Assembly (NCBI RefSeq): GCF_033807575.1
Contig: NC_084717.1
Coordinates: forward strand, 4,465,692 to 4,529,691
Direction: 5' to 3'
Length of the DNA: 64,000 nt
Source: Cydia pomonella
Lineage: Eukaryota > Arthropoda > Insecta > Lepidoptera > Tortricidae
The translations under genes and the position numbers were made by a program. Below the pieces are notes generated by a model. The model worked only from the letters and a program-made list of their open reading frames with translations. It ran no database searches and was not told the DNA's origin. Below are positions 1 to 12,268 of this stretch, piece after piece (position 1 is the first letter of the stretch; every line of letters starts with the position of its first letter).

Positions 1-263
1 GGCACAATGGTATTAGCTAAACCATTATTGATAAACAGGTTTTTTGTTGAAAGAGTAAGCCGGTTCACGTCGTTAGGTTTTGCTGAATGTGGAACGTGAC
101 GGCTGAAATGATAATGCAAATTTCTTTATTGTTCGGTATTTATGAATGATGGGATATGTTACTGTATAAATAATGAAAATAATGGCGGTATTCATTCTAA
201 CCGAGCAAACAATTGAGTTACGATAGAGTAAAGGTGACATTTGGATGACTACTGCATTAGGAA

Positions 264-1569
264 TAAGGACCGTATCGAAAAGAAAGTAGACAACTTTTCA
301 ACTGCATATTTTTTTTCACGGACGTCATAGACACAAATATGTTTTATTGAAATATAAACCTATTTCTTAACTCTATTAAAACTAAAAATAAATTGGACAT
401 TCTATCACATCTGTCAAAATGGGGAAGATTAATTTAGAAGTGAGAAAAAATATTTTGGACGACTGGTGGAAAAATAAAGGGTTAACTATAAGAAAGCTTG
501 CTAAAAAATACAATGTTAGCCCCGCAGGTGTACATAAATTAATTAATAAGTTTGGCACTACTGTTACCTTAGAAGATCTACCAAAGTCTGGACGAAAACG
601 AGGCCCTTCCGACCCGGAATTGCAAAGAAGAGTCGTTCAAATGTTCAATCGAAAACCAACTCTGTCTATTCGGGATGCTGCTCGTAAAGCAAAAACTTTT
701 ATAGGAATGATCCAGCGTATCAAGAAAAGGTGCAACCTGAAGACGTACAAAAAACAAAAACAGCCCAAACGTGATGAAAAACAGACAGTTGCTGTTCGAA
801 AACGCACCAGAAAACTTTATGACCGAGTTCTTACAAAAAAAGTGCAGTGTATCATAATGGATGACGAAACTTATTGTAAATTCGATTACAAAACTCTACC
901 TGGCCCACAATTTATAACAGTTTCGGCAAATAAAAAGGTTTCTCAAAAAGATAAGTCGATCAATATGGAAAAATTTGGATAGAAAATTTTAGTTTGGCAA
1001 GCAATTTGTCAATGCGGACTGAAATCAAAAGCTTATTTCGCTACGGGAACTATAAATGCCCAAGTTTACCGCGACGAATGCCTACAAAAGAGGTTGTTGC
1101 CTTTTATCAAGAAGCACAGGATGCCTACATTATTTTGGCCAGACTTGGCCTCCTGTCATTATGCGAAAGTGACTAGAGAGTGGTATAAGGCCAACAAGGT
1201 AGATATTGTAGAGAAAGACATGAACCCGCCTAATTTTCCGGAAGTTCGCCCTATCGAGAGATACTGGGCCCTTATGAAAAGATATCTTCAAAAAAATGCT
1301 AAGGCTACAACTTCCCTTGCTAACTTTAAAAAAAAGTGGCATATGGCTTCTGAAAGCGTGACCAAGAAAGTCGTCCAAAACCTCATGCAGAACATCAAAA
1401 GGAAAGTCAGATTTCAGGCAAAGTAGGGGCATTGCAGTTGTTTATCTAAAAAAATATCCTTTTTCAGATTACATATTTCTATTTACTTTTGTTATTTTTC
1501 AAAAACACGATCTAATTATATAGCTTTTACACTAAGTAGTTGTCTACTTTCTTTTCGATACGGTCCTTA
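264..1569 (+). mobile_element. mariner-like DNA transposon (DD37E type), nearly intact
   Basis: Two terminal inverted repeats of 30 bp (266-295 and 1538-1567, starting AGGACCGTATCG) match at all 30 positions. They are flanked by the TA target duplication typical of Tc1/mariner elements (264-265 and 1568-1569). The 1302 bp element carries one transposase frame at 419-1426 with a single in-frame stop. It sits inside an older CAG/GTAATG-rich repeat: the flanks at about 231-263 and 1570-1650 resemble the repeat at 4649-4963. Identical repeats and one stop suggest a fairly recent insertion. Confidence 0.93.
419..1426 (+). pseudogene. mariner (DD37E) transposase with one premature stop
   Basis: The frame runs from the ATG at 419 to the TAG at 1424-1426, 335 codons, which is normal for this family. 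The first 110 residues are basic with helix-turn-helix-like segments (for example NVSPAGVHKLINKFG) and a GRKRGP hinge. The catalytic motifs are MDDETY (Asp 148/149), FWPDLASCHYA (Asp 242) and RPIERYW (Glu 280). The 37 residues between Asp 242 and Glu 280 give the DD37E signature known from mosquito ITmD37E elements. Codon 188 is a TAG at 980-982; the frame continues unchanged on both sides, so the break is a single nonsense codon, not a frameshift. The domain is split between the first and second catalytic Asp, so the copy is probably inactive unless the stop is an assembly or allelic variant. Confidence 0.9.
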
Positions 1570-1621
1570 CTGCTGCCGCATTCACGCGGGCGGTGGCACA
1601 GACATTTTTTTGTGTTGTTGC

Positions 1622-1812
1622 TGCATTAAGGTACCGTACGGATTCAGACTACTCTTGTGCCAGACTACTGCAGTAAAACGGCCGCAATCTTCAAAAATCC
1701 GGGCACCTATTTTGACATTTGCTACAGTAATGTAGTAGGCAGTAATGTCACCCTGCAATACGAGTACTGCTGCAGTAGTAGTGCTGCCGACTGCATTACT
1801 GCAGGAAACGTT
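1622..1812. repeat. CAG/GTAATG-rich interspersed repeat, interrupted by the mariner element
   Basis: This stretch is dense in short words such as GCAGTAATG, TACTGCAG and their complements. It begins with AAGGTACCGTACGGATTCAG, which matches the reverse complement of 4942-4961 with one difference. Together with 231-263 it forms one older repeat copy split by the mariner insertion. It carries no coding signal. Confidence 0.55.
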
Positions 1813-1862
1813 AAATTGAATATAAATTTCTTGATTAAACTTTTTGATTAAATTTCTTGATT

Positions 1863-4640
1863 CTTTCTGACGTTTCCTGAGGCAATTTAACGTTATTGCC
1901 GTTGCAATTTTCTTCCTATTCTTCCTATTTTATCTAGGACGCTAAATGACATGACAATCACAGTAGTAACATTATATTTCAGCATTCTGAGCGTGTTTGT
2001 GGAACGCGAAAATAGCCCCATGCTCAATCGTTGGCAGAGACTGCAAACAGTCACTGTTTAGTTTTTAGTTTTGGTTATGTCTGTTTTTTATTATACTAAC
2101 ACTAGTAATAATATTTGATTTTAATGTTTACTGACCATAAGTCTAAAATAAATGCTTTTTTTTAAATATACTAACTTGAAAAAAAGTAGATTCTCAATTC
2201 GTCAAGATATACATATATTTTTAAGACCTACGTTCCCTGATAACTCAAAGCCGTCTAAACTAGTTTGATTAAGTGTATAAATCATACTTTTTTTGTTGCC
2301 TCTGTTGTTAACAAAGTTTTTTTATTATAAAAAAATACGAATAATAACTTGTGCATTAGCTAGTGGAAAGGATATTTTTATTAAGTGTATGTGATTTTAT
2401 AACACAGTAAAATGTAATTTTTGACTTTTTGGAACCTACATTGTTTACACAATAAGTACCGAACACGTATTTTGTAAGTATATTGTGTATTAACTTTTTC
2501 CATGAACAGTATTAAACGAGTCATAAAATAATTACGAAACTGCAATCCACCCTCCAACAAAACTGTATACTCGAATTCAGGAGCCATTTTAATTCTTGTT
2601 AAACACTGCATCCACTCGTACAATAACTTCCAATTTGCTGAACCTAGAAGCCGATGCAATTTAAATATCAAATTGAGCATCAGATTCACGAAATGCACAC
2701 CATATCAAAGCGTTCTGACTATTTCACTACCTGTGATAAATCAAATATTCAATTCTGGAAATTTCAAATCATTTAAGAGTTACATAAAGTGGTGGCATAT
2801 GCCATGATTACTCTCAAGACTCCCTTGTACAAATTGTGTGAATATTTGCAATTTTTTTCCCTAACATGTAACCTGGCTTGATCGATTTCAGATCTTTAGA
2901 GACCCTTGAATTGTAAAAAATGTAATACATCTCTTTTTTGCGATCCGATTTCATATACCAATTATAGTTTGCTTAAAAATGTGTTCTCCCTTTCGTATCC
3001 TAAGCTCACTTCTTAGTCTGTCACACTAGTTCATTGAATAATTTACACCATTATACTATCCAACAATGAAAATAAGGTACAAATAATATTATCATGTAAC
3101 AATCCGTTCAACTAGAATGCCTACGTCAAGACCTACGTAATAAAATGAAATCTGATACTCAATAAAACCCAGATACACGAAATTCCAGATAGTACATCAA
3201 TTAACATTGTTTGGAACATTACGTTTTCTCTTCATCAGTCGGGTAAAAATCCTTTTAAAAGAGCTGCACCGTGTCACCGTACCGCTAAAAATTCATGTCC
3301 TAAGTGATTCCGCGAGCACAAAATGTTGTAAGTATGCAAATACCGAGAATTACTCACTCAACAGTGTGAGAAATATTTCCAACTCAAAACGCGAATTGCG
3401 ACATTCCCAGACGTACAAAGCTTTTTGTCGCATTTAAAATTCGACGATTAAGCGGTAAACGTAAAATAGTTTTGGCGTCAAGCATATTTCCCCCTGCATT
3501 ATACATTAAGGTACACCTTGGTATGCGATACGTACGTAAATGCACAAAATTTGCACAATAATGGCGCAATAACTCAAACGGAACGGTCTCATATGCACAG
3601 CCTGATAAGGCAGCATGTTAGCGAGAGAGGCTTATTTGATGCAAATTATTACGACACGCGCTTGCCAAAGCTGTGCAGCGGTGTCATTTTTCTTACAAGT
3701 TTTTAATAAAAAGCTTTTGTCTTATTTAGTATATCTTATAAAGACAGCAAATATTTAATATTGCTAGACTTCTTAACAGGCTAAAGAAAAAAATCTTAGC
3801 TTAGCTTCTTTTTCGTGAATTGGTTAGCCATCAAGTCATCACACTTAGCCACTATTTTGCTTTTGAATTTGTGTTCATCCTCTAGTGTTCTACATCAATT
3901 AATACTACTAAGGTAGTCTATGTTTAACTCGAGAACTAAATTCTCGTTATCGCGTTTGTCATGTTCTCGAAAGATGGTTTGCAGTTGCACCAATTTTTAC
4001 TGATCACGTTAAATATGCAACCGGCAGCAGTCACCTCATAAATAACTTTTGAATTTTTCATCATTAATAAAATTTAAAATTAGCTTCACCTAAAACAGAA
4101 AAAGCCCTTGTGGCGAACCATTTTCGGTTGGTTTACTGCCTTCTGCTCCTCCCTTTGCTGAAACTAGGAAAACCGGTTCTTGACGTCAGGTTTAGTTACC
4201 TTTAATCGACCCTAAAGATCTGGGAGAGGCTGATGTGGCGAACCTTTTTGCTTGTCTTACTACCGCCTGCGAACGCCAGTCGCTAAGAAATGTCAGACAC
4301 AAATTCGCTATCATTTTTCCGCGATCCCTTGACGTTGATGAAACATCAAATTTCAAATTACAGCTAAATTAGAACAAGCCCTGAACGCCCCCTGTCTCTA
4401 CTAATTCTCACAACAAACAATTCTCCATCAGTCCATCTGTGCGGCGTATAATCATTAATCTAGTGCTGGACACTCGGTGACGAGCGCCGCGATGGATGGA
4501 TGATCATGGTTTACCTGGATATAGCGTCACTAGAAGTAACAATAAGTACTTCGTTACTACAAGCATACAGCTTACACAATTTTGAAATTTATTTAATAGT
4601 ATGTCATTACTCGGATGCAAAAAACATCATGACTAACAGC
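1863..4640. other. AT-rich intergenic stretch, no supported feature
   Basis: The open frames here are short, use AT-rich codons and match no family that I recognise. The longest, 105 codons at 2381-2698 on the minus strand, has no motif. I see no tandem array or clear inverted-repeat element. Promoter-like or terminator-like strings occur no more often than expected in AT-rich DNA. Confidence 0.5.
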
Positions 4641-4648
4641 AGAGATTT

Positions 4649-4963
4649 AAGGTGACACTCGGATGACGACTGCAGCAGCATTAAGCCTTTCACTGCTGAC
4701 CAGCATTTATGATTTTAGTATGCACAATTACAAGCGCGACGTTCAACGTGTTAAGGTATTGTTTGCATTCAGACTTCACCAGCATTACTACTAAAGTATT
4801 GTAGAGCGACATTGCTGTCTACTGCATTGCTGCCACAATTGTCAAAATCGATGTTGCTGTCCGAATTTTTCCCATTCACAGCAGCAACGCAGTCGGCAGT
4901 AATGTCGCGCTGTAATACTGCTACAATAATGTGGGTGTAGTCTGAATCCGAACGGTACCTTCA
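4649..4963. repeat. CAG/GTAATG-rich repeat with an inner inverted-repeat unit
   Basis: The unit at 4751-4963 has imperfect terminal inverted repeats: AAGGTATTGTTTGCATTCAG at the left and the complement of GTCTGAATCCGAACGGTACC at the right. The interior is rich in GCAGTAATG-like words. The leader (AAGGTGACACTCGGATGACG) resembles 232-251 beside the mariner insertion, so these are two copies of one non-autonomous family. Confidence 0.55.
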
Positions 4964-5104
4964 GTTTTATAGAATTAATGTTGCATGCAGCGTTGACGCT
5001 CGCGGTATCACTTTCAGTTTCCTTGACTAAGTAAATGATGGATTCAACCTTCTCATCGCGATTTAAATGCCATAAGGATCAACATACATTTTAGCAAGGA
5101 GTTA

Positions 5105-5308
5105 CAGGTCAATTCGGAAGTGCACCTGACATCAAAACGATATTTGAATCATGTTGGAATCAAATCAATTAGCTGTAATTCGCACGGTCGATTCGCTCGG
5201 ACTTGACCGTACTTATATTAGTGCGAGCAAGACGCCCATCCACATTGCTATGATTTCAGTATTTATCCAATATTGTTTTGATGTCAGGTGCACATTCGAA
5301 TTGGCCTG
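5105..5308. mobile_element. MITE with about 39 bp inverted ends
   Basis: The left arm starts CAGGTCAATTCGGAAGTGCA and continues CCTGACATCAAAACGATAT. The right arm, read on the other strand, starts CAGGCCAATTCGAATGTGCA and continues with the same CCTGACATCAAAAC. The 204 bp between the ends has no coding capacity. This fits a non-autonomous DNA transposon. Confidence 0.75.
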
Positions 5309-5614
5309 ATAGACAGTGACATCGCCCGCATCATCGCTACAGCAATTATGTGTCATGTAGGCCTATTCGAACTTTAAAATACTCAACTAGATTTTAAAAT
5401 ATGTCATTATCCACAGTGCAGTTAGCGCACCGATAAGCACAATCCATATGCACAGCGTACTTTTTGTATATAAAATATATATTACGCTGCTTACAATTTA
5501 TAATACCAGCCAACATCGATTACATTTAATTTAATTATTTTCCTTACATTATAGATTACTATCAACTTACGGAAACACTTGAACCGAAGCGAAATTCTTC
5601 AGCTTCACCGCTCG

Positions 5615-5900
5615 TGTCAACGCTACAGCAATAACATCGCAACAGTAATGCAATCATCACCTATAACGTGACGTTTAGATAGCAGCTACAGTTGTATTAC
5701 TGTCGCGACATTACTGCTGCAGCCTTGACGCTGTGTTTGTCAATGTGACGTTCACTGTCGCATTAGTCATTACTGCCGCGATTATGACTCATTTTATCAT
5801 GAATACAGCGGCGACATCAACGCCGCAGCAGTGATGTCGTAAAAGTAATGCAACTGCAGTTGCCATCCGAAAGTCAATGCTTTTTGGGTCATTAAAATGA
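5615..5900. repeat. third CAG/GTAATG-rich repeat segment
   Basis: The segment holds repeated short words (ATTACTGC, GCAGTAATG, GACATTACTG) like those at 1622-1812 and 4649-4963. No clear ends were found, so this is a diverged or partial copy. Confidence 0.4.
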
Positions 5901-6144
5901 ACTACGCTCTTGTCACCTCTAGTTTCTTATATCTGCGGGAATTCGAGTATGAATTCGACCCAGTTTCTGAACTGCAGAAAGATTGATTTAGTAGTTTAAA
6001 GCGCGCAATAACCTAGTGCGAGAAATTCAGCAGTATTTTTAAAGGCGTAAGCAAAGTTTTTTCATTTCAACTTGCAATTTGAAGGCGAAATCGCATAATT
6101 AAATTTTAACGCCCCGATTTTGACGTGAGAGGTACTAAATAATT

Positions 6145-6235
6145 CAACCTCGAAAAAGATCTTATTTCATACAGATATACTGAAGGACAGAGGCATATAT
6201 TGTTCCCGCGGGAATTATAAAAAGTATAAAAATCA
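6145..6235 (+). repeat. interspersed repeat with CCCGCGGGAA core, copy 1
   Basis: The sequence from CCTCGAAAAAGATCTTATTT to TGTTCCCGCGGGAATTATA is found again in inverse orientation at about 14125-14205, with the same core and spacing. It is a dispersed repeat of unknown class. Confidence 0.6.
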
Positions 6236-7108
6236 ACAGTAAGTCAGTCAGAGTTTTCTACTGTTGGTGGTGGATTGTTTTATTTATTTGCGTATTTATT
6301 TTTGCGGGGGGAGGGTAGGAACATTAATTGCATGTAAAAATACGCAAGTAAGTATAACGGGTTAGCACTTATTGACTAGCACGTTATTTTTCGCGGATTA
6401 GCAATATATGATGATATTTTTTCATTTTAATTAGTATGAATTTCCGCAAAGTAATGCCTGATTCTAATCTATTGTTTACTTGTTTGCCACTTTCGTTAGT
6501 AGAAAAATAAAACGAATAAAATCCTGATGTAAAAGAAGAGTATGCAGTCGAAAACTGTAATGCTGCATAGTGAATGGGATGCACGTCGTTGGCAAATGTG
6601 CTAAGCGATTTGATCTTTTATTCACTAGTCTTTACGGGAGTCGGTTGCCTAAAAGACAAAGAGAAAGTACTGAATTTCCGTGTCGCTGAAATTTTATCTT
6701 ATAAATAGGTACTTGATATTCGGCATCATCCTACTAATATTAAAAATGTAATTGAATATTATATGTTTGGATATTTGTTCGTCAATAATGATTCGAGCCT
6801 TACACCCCAACAGGCGGTAACAGGATGGAAAGAAGAAGAAGATTTGTTTGTCAATCACGCAAATAGAGTGAATTGCTGTTAATAGAGTAGAGTATTATAA
6901 TATCCATATATTGTTGCATATGCGGTAAAGTGAAGTACGGTACCTACTCGTCTTTTTAGATGCATAAAATATGTGCCTTTGAAAAAAAATGGCTTATCAC
7001 GTATATTCGATGAAATTTTTACAAAGATATAGTTTATAACCTGAAAATCCCAGAATTCATCATTAAGGGGGTGAAAGAGGGGTTTGTAATTTATTTCGAG
7101 AGTGTTTA

Positions 7109-7373
7109 GCGCTGGTGGCTTAGCGGTAAGAGCGTGCGACTTGCAATCCGGAGGTCGCGGGTTCAACCCCGGCTCGAACCAATGAGGTTTTCGGAACTTA
7201 TGTACGAAATATTATTAGAAATTCTTACCAGTCGACAATCGGACTAATCCCAATAAGACTTAGTTTATCCTCTGGGTTTAAAACTAGTGCCTACTCCAAT
7301 TCTTGGGATTAGTTGCCAAGCGGACCCCAGGCTTCCATGAGCCGTGGAAAAATTCCGGGACAACGCGAGGAAG
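7109..7373 (+). mobile_element. tRNA-derived SINE, family A, copy 1
   Basis: The head carries Pol III promoter boxes of a tRNA: an A box (TGGCTTAGCGG) and a B box (GGTTCAACCCC). The body follows with TTTTCGGAACTTATGTACGA, GGACTAATCCCAATAAG, CGGACCCCAGGCTTCCATGA and a tail GGGACAACGCGAGGAAG. The same order of blocks occurs at 31234-31571, 45053-45325, 55154-55310 and 56638-56957, with a diverged copy at 21327-21490, so it is a dispersed SINE and not a tRNA gene. Confidence 0.85.
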
Positions 7374-8270
7374 ATGAGTGAATTGGGAGAGACCTTACGG
7401 TCAGTTTATCGATTTTTTGGCAAAAACGCGGGCGAAAATTATAGCCAACAATTGCAAATTAAGAAGCCAAAAGCGTTTAATAATTTTAGCAAGCCAATAA
7501 ATGTACCTTTGCGATCAAATTTCAATATAAAAGTAATAATATGTCTAGAATTTATTTATAGGCAATAACAGCGATCCCGAAATTCATTTTTATGATGACA
7601 AAAAGCTTAAAAGTAATCGAAATAATGTACTATTACATTTTTATCTCTGTTTTCAATACTTCAAATTGACTTCCGCCGCAGGTGGCCGATATTTTCATTG
7701 TTCTATAAAATAAACATAAAAAACATTACCGAAAATACTTCGACCCTACACAAAGAATATTTGTTCTTGTGTGGAAGGAGAAAATTCAATTCCTTAGAAT
7801 ATTTTTCATGTAACAAAAGTTTGGTCTAGGAAATGGTAAGGATTGGATATCTGACTGCAAACGTCTTGATTTGCTTAGGTAAGCAAATAGCAAAATTTTT
7901 GAGAATTTTAGCTAGAGCAGGTACCTGATAAATGACGTTGGGCTCTTATTTGGTTTATTTTTAGTAAAAAAACATTTATTACAGAGAACCTGCATTCTGC
8001 ACCATGAGTTGTTGCCGGGCGACAGCAAACTATGAAAGCGGGGCGTGAATCTCGCGACCATAACGTGTAAGCACCATAAATTTCAAGGCGCTTACGACGT
8101 TTTGGTCGCGTGGTGCTGGTTGCGATTGTGACAATTTCATTGTTTGGTATAGCTTCTCTACATAAATATAGTAATAATAACAATGTTGTATACCCACCTC
8201 AACTTTTACGTAATAAAGATAAGATTATTCCGGCTCAGTCATATTCTCTCACATTCCTATTACCAAGTTA
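7374..8270. other. intergenic stretch, nothing recognised
   Basis: Only short open frames (at most 91 codons) without motifs are present. The region joins a SINE to the LINE 3' end that follows. Confidence 0.45.
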
Positions 8271-8273
8271 CGA

Positions 8274-8530
8274 ATGCACCCGTTCGTGGTACACATTCCA
8301 TTTGTTCGCACTAAACGGTTTGCCTCCTCTTTTTTGTTACGGACGGCTAAAGAATGGAATGCGCTCCCGCCCTCTGTATTCCCTGATAAATATGACCTCG
8401 GTCTCTTTAAAGCAAGAGTGAATAGGCTACTACTGAATCGGTGAGCTCCATCTTAGGCCCTGTCTTCACTTTCCATCAGGTGTGACTAGAGCCAATCGCC
8501 GATCAGTTTTTAATAAAAAAAAATAAAAAA
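8274..8530 (+). pseudogene. 3' end of a non-LTR retrotransposon (reverse transcriptase C-terminus)
   Basis: Frame 8274-8444 gives 56 residues ending in TGA. Its blocks PFVRTKRFASSF, RTAKEWNALPPSVFPDKYDL and FKARVNRLL are the usual closing peptide of Jockey/CR1-type LINE ORF2 proteins. After the stop come about 70 bp of 3' UTR and an A-rich tail at about 8508-8530. The catalytic reverse transcriptase domain is missing, so this is a 5'-truncated insertion. Confidence 0.8.
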
Positions 8531-8569
8531 AAAGTATTTATCACACACTAAGTATAGTATCTATTTACC

Positions 8570-9000
8570 CTATGCTGACTTCACGATACCTTGTATTCGG
8601 GTCGGCTAAAAATTTACCGTCTGGGAGAGACTATCCTGACAAACCCTACACTCCAGTCCTATCTACTGGGTGTTCCCGTGTCGCGGGCAGGCTGCGGGTG
8701 GCTACGGCGGGGTGGCGGGGGTTGTTGCTTAATAAGCTGGTTTGCGAGCGTACTTTGTTTGATTTCGCTTAGTTTGAAGCAGCAGAGCCATGCGAGCTTA
8801 CCAGTGATATTTCGTATCAACATCGCCTCCCCCTTGTAGTCGCTCTTTCCTAGTCCTTGCTGCAGGATCTGCTGACTGGGGTTACCCCAAGTACCAGTAT
8901 CAGTACCAGTAATGTTGTATACCTCTACTTTTACGAGGAACTTATTTGACTCTAAAACATTACAGGTATGACATAGGTAAATATGTTTACAGTCCGTATA
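8570..9000. other. locally GC-rich intergenic segment
   Basis: Between about 8640 and 8730 the base composition rises well above the surroundings, which opens overlapping frames of 66-114 codons on both strands. None shows a known motif or a codon pattern like the FAS exons. No function is assigned. Confidence 0.3.
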
Positions 9001-9332
9001 CATTCAATATATTCACCATGCCTTGGCAGTTTTGTCATAGCTGTCACATTGACAGGTAAAATTTACTCCCCAGCGAGCTTATGGTGGACGGTGTTATCCA
9101 AGTGATAATGCAGTCGTTACTTTTTAACACAGAGTGACTGACAGAGACACTGCCATCATCGAACTATCATGTAGACAATTCCAATCATAATACCCGTATA
9201 ATATTGTATGGCAAAGTCACAAATATGCAGTATGCGGATATCATTTAATATCACATGCATATCAGTTCAAACCACAATCCACATCAATCGACATGCTTTT
9301 AAAGCTCTTTAGTAAATTAATCAGCATAAAAC

Positions 9333-10095
9333 ATTTTTAGGGTTCCGTACCAAAAAGTTACAAAAGTCCGTCTGTCACATTGCTGAATATCTTGAGAACT
9401 GCTTAAGCTATCGATTTGAATTTTTGAATAGTCATGAAGAACGCTAACCCAAATAAATACTTTGAAAGTATTTTTTTTATTATTAATTATTATGAAGTGG
9501 GGGCAAATTTTAGTTACTAGGTCAAGTGGGGTATCATTTAAAAGATCTTAAATTGTACATTCCAAAAGTCCAATGTGGGTTTTTATTGAGAAAAAAAAAA
9601 CGATTTATGAATGTAAATGTGAAAACAAATACCATTCCCCCCCCCCCCCCCCCCTTATCTCCGAAGTTTACGTTACGAACAAAACATTATGGAATCTTTA
9701 AATAAAATTCACATTATCATAAATATTACAAGAAGAATATAATGATACCTCTATCTTGGTAACTTTTTTTAATTATCAAAATCATTTCACAATTTTATTT
9801 GCAATTTAACATCTTTTGGAAGTGCTTATTATACTTAATTTGTATGAGATTTCACTAAAAACACCTTATTTCAAAATAAAAATTGTTGAACTCGGTTTAC
9901 ACGAAAATAAATTATCCCTAAAAAACCAATACACATACAGGTCGCGCAAATTAGTTACCCAATTTGCCGATAGATGTCGTACATAAATATGCTTTGTTTA
10001 TTTCAGATCATAAGTCTTTCGTGTTGATAGTTATATGAGATGAATGCTTGTACGGAACCCTCGGTGCACGAGTTAAATAAACTCTCACTTGAACT
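9333..10095. mobile_element. inverted-repeat DNA element (AGGGTTCCGTA family), copy 1
   Basis: The element starts AGGGTTCCGTA at 9339 and ends in its exact complement TACGGAACCCT at 10051-10061, followed by a short conserved outer tail. The copy at 20540-21265 has the same ends. It contains a run of 18 C (9637-9654) and no transposase. It is a non-autonomous family common in lepidopteran DNA, an attribution made from memory of this terminal motif. Confidence 0.7.
9637..9654 (+). repeat. poly-C tract (18 C)
   Basis: An uninterrupted run of 18 cytosines lies inside the AGGGTTCCGTA element. A shorter C run occurs in the second copy at about 20929-20938. Confidence 0.95.
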
Positions 10096-11718
10096 TTTTT
10101 TTTATTCAGGGAACATAATTACTACAGAAATTATTCCGCGCTTTGTCGTGCAAAATATCATTGCAGGTGGCCGAAAGAAGTAGTATGTATTTATTTTGCC
10201 AAACGAAGTCAAAAACCTTATTATCAGTATAAGTCCCCTATTTAAAGTATAAATTTTCTAACAAAGACTTTAAATCCAATGATGAGAAGACAAACGGTCC
10301 TACTAAATCTAAGCTGTTTGAATCAAAAGATTTAAGTGTAGGAGCATCTTGAAGGGATTTACGACCTTTTCCAAATTGGTCTCAGGAATTGAGCGATCAC
10401 TAAACCGAAGTGAGTCTGCTGACGTGAACACCTCAAAAGTTTAACTAGCTTACTTTGTCTCGCCCTGTTTATGGCCAGTAAAGATAGCAGTGTGATCCCA
10501 GTTCAGATACAGTCAAATTCTAGTAGGCCAGCGTACGACCTCCATAGTGGTATATTTTTTACACGTCTTTTGATTTAAAATAGATTAAACTGTAATAAAA
10601 TGAATGTTCGCAAACTTTCATATTACTGGTCACCTAACTGGACATGGATTAATAATTGGACAACATATACTAAAAAAGATTATGTTTAATATTCACACAA
10701 TCCGAGTAAATCAGAACTAATGTTACCTATTTGGTTTACTTGAATTGCGTGAATTAGGAAATAAAATTCTTATTTAGCCATTTTAGTATTAAGTCCCGTT
10801 TCTATGAGATAAAAATGTGTAAAAATTGTGAAAGTTTAAATCAGTCAAGTGTCCAGGTTATTAGAATTTGGAAGGTAATAGACGATAAACCCTACTTAGT
10901 GGCTGTTACTGTTTCAATTGGGGCAAGCTGAATCTTACTAAATCTCACGTGGGGGAGATGGAGGGGAGGGTTGATTCGGAAAATTATACGTAATTATTTT
11001 TGGGCAAAAATAGCGTAAAAATTTGAGAGAAACGTCAAAATCATCGACGTAATTATCCTATATAAATATACTATAAATCTATGAATAGATGTAAAATTAT
11101 TTAGTACCTATTGATATTTTAATGATTCGGTCCGCGTCGTCTTTACTAGATACACTTAATTAAAATAATAATAAAAAATTTTGCTATGTTTAAATGGTTA
11201 ATAAATTAAACTCATTTATACTTGAAACACAAAATTTGAAAGATCTCACGTGAGTTTAGGGGGTTGGGAGGGAATCGAGACAAATCTCACGACATCCCAG
11301 GGGGAGTTAAAAAATCCTCAAAAACCTCTAGCGTAATTAATGGACGTCCCCCTTATCCGTGGAACGCCACATATATGACGTAGAATTCTGTACTCTTATA
11401 ATTCTAGCGCAACTGACAAGCGTTTTAAATTATACATTCAAACCATTTGAATAAGCCCAATCAATCAAACGTTTTCATTAAATCTGCATAATTTTGATTT
11501 GCTTCGTTGAATTTGGGCTTTTAAAACAATGGGTATTTGTTTTATGAGGCTGTGGTTGTTCCACTGAATGAAACATTCATGGATCAATAAATCACGAATA
11601 AATTGCGTGGTAACAGGAGCGATTCAGATCTTGATTTTGATATAGTTATGATACGACCCATTTCGCAGGTATATTTCACGAGCACAAGATTATTTTGAGT
11701 AAAAGCGTGATGCCTTAA
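10096..11718. other. intergenic stretch, nothing recognised
   Basis: AT-rich DNA without an open frame over 60 codons and without a clear repeat. The words CTCACGTG.GG at about 10944 and 11245 may be paired remains of a degraded element, but I cannot define its ends. Confidence 0.45.
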
Positions 11719-11720
11719 AT

Positions 11721-12030
11721 ATGACACGATTGGCAGTACGTTTGGCGCGCACCAACGCGAGTAGGGTATGCAATCCGGTATCCAGACTCCAGATCCCCGG
11801 ATCTTCCCATAGCGCTAACCCTAAGCGCAAGTGATTGTATCATATCAATAACAAAACTACCATAAATTTGTTTTGTATGACACGATTCGAAGTACGTTTG
11901 GCGCGCACGGATAAGCGCGAGTGGGGTTTGCAATCCGGTATCCAGGTCCGGACTCCGGATACCCGGATCTTCCCATAGCGCAAACCCTAAGCGCAAGTGA
12001 TCGTATCATGTCAATATCAAAACCACCTCA
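11721..12030 (+). repeat. two tandem units of about 156 bp, each with a small inverted-repeat element
   Basis: Unit 1 starts at 11721 and unit 2 at 11877, both with ATGACACGATT..AGTACG and GTTTGGCGCGCAC. Each holds a 60-70 bp core bounded by AGGGT(T)TGCAATCCGG and its complement GCAAACCCT or TAACCCT, around a CCGGATCTTCCCATAGCG block. The same core stands alone at 63343-63440. A mobile inverted-repeat element was therefore duplicated together with its flank. Confidence 0.75.
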
Positions 12031-12155
12031 AATTTGAAATGAGAATACCTACCGATCTTAAGCATTTGATAGTCCATACTCACGTAGATAATGCACTATA
12101 AGTTTATTAACCAAATTTGATCGTACTTCGAAATGGAATTTTGAAGTAGTCCTGA

Positions 12156-12268
12156 ACCCCTAGTATAAATTTATTCGATAGCGTAGCGTGACGTACGCGT
12201 TTGCGTTAAGTCTCATTTTGTAAACGCGTAAGTCACGATCCGCTATCGAATAAATGTACACTAGGGGT
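12156..12268. mobile_element. MITE with ACCCCTAGT ends
   Basis: The 113 bp element begins ACCCCTAGTATAAATTTATT and ends in the near complement AATAAATGTACACTAGGGGT. The arms continue inward through TCGATAGCG and ACGCGTTT, so most of the element folds on itself. Confidence 0.8.

Noticed and set aside
2381..2698. 105-codon minus-strand frame as a small gene
   Set aside because: No motif, no splice or repeat context, and AT-rich composition makes chance likely.
7109..7190. A tRNA gene suggested by A and B boxes
   Set aside because: The same block plus a long conserved body recurs at five other places and no complete cloverleaf closes; it is a SINE head.
8572..9003. Overlapping frames of 66-114 codons on both strands
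   Set aside because: They come from a short GC-rich patch; no motif and no consistent codon use.
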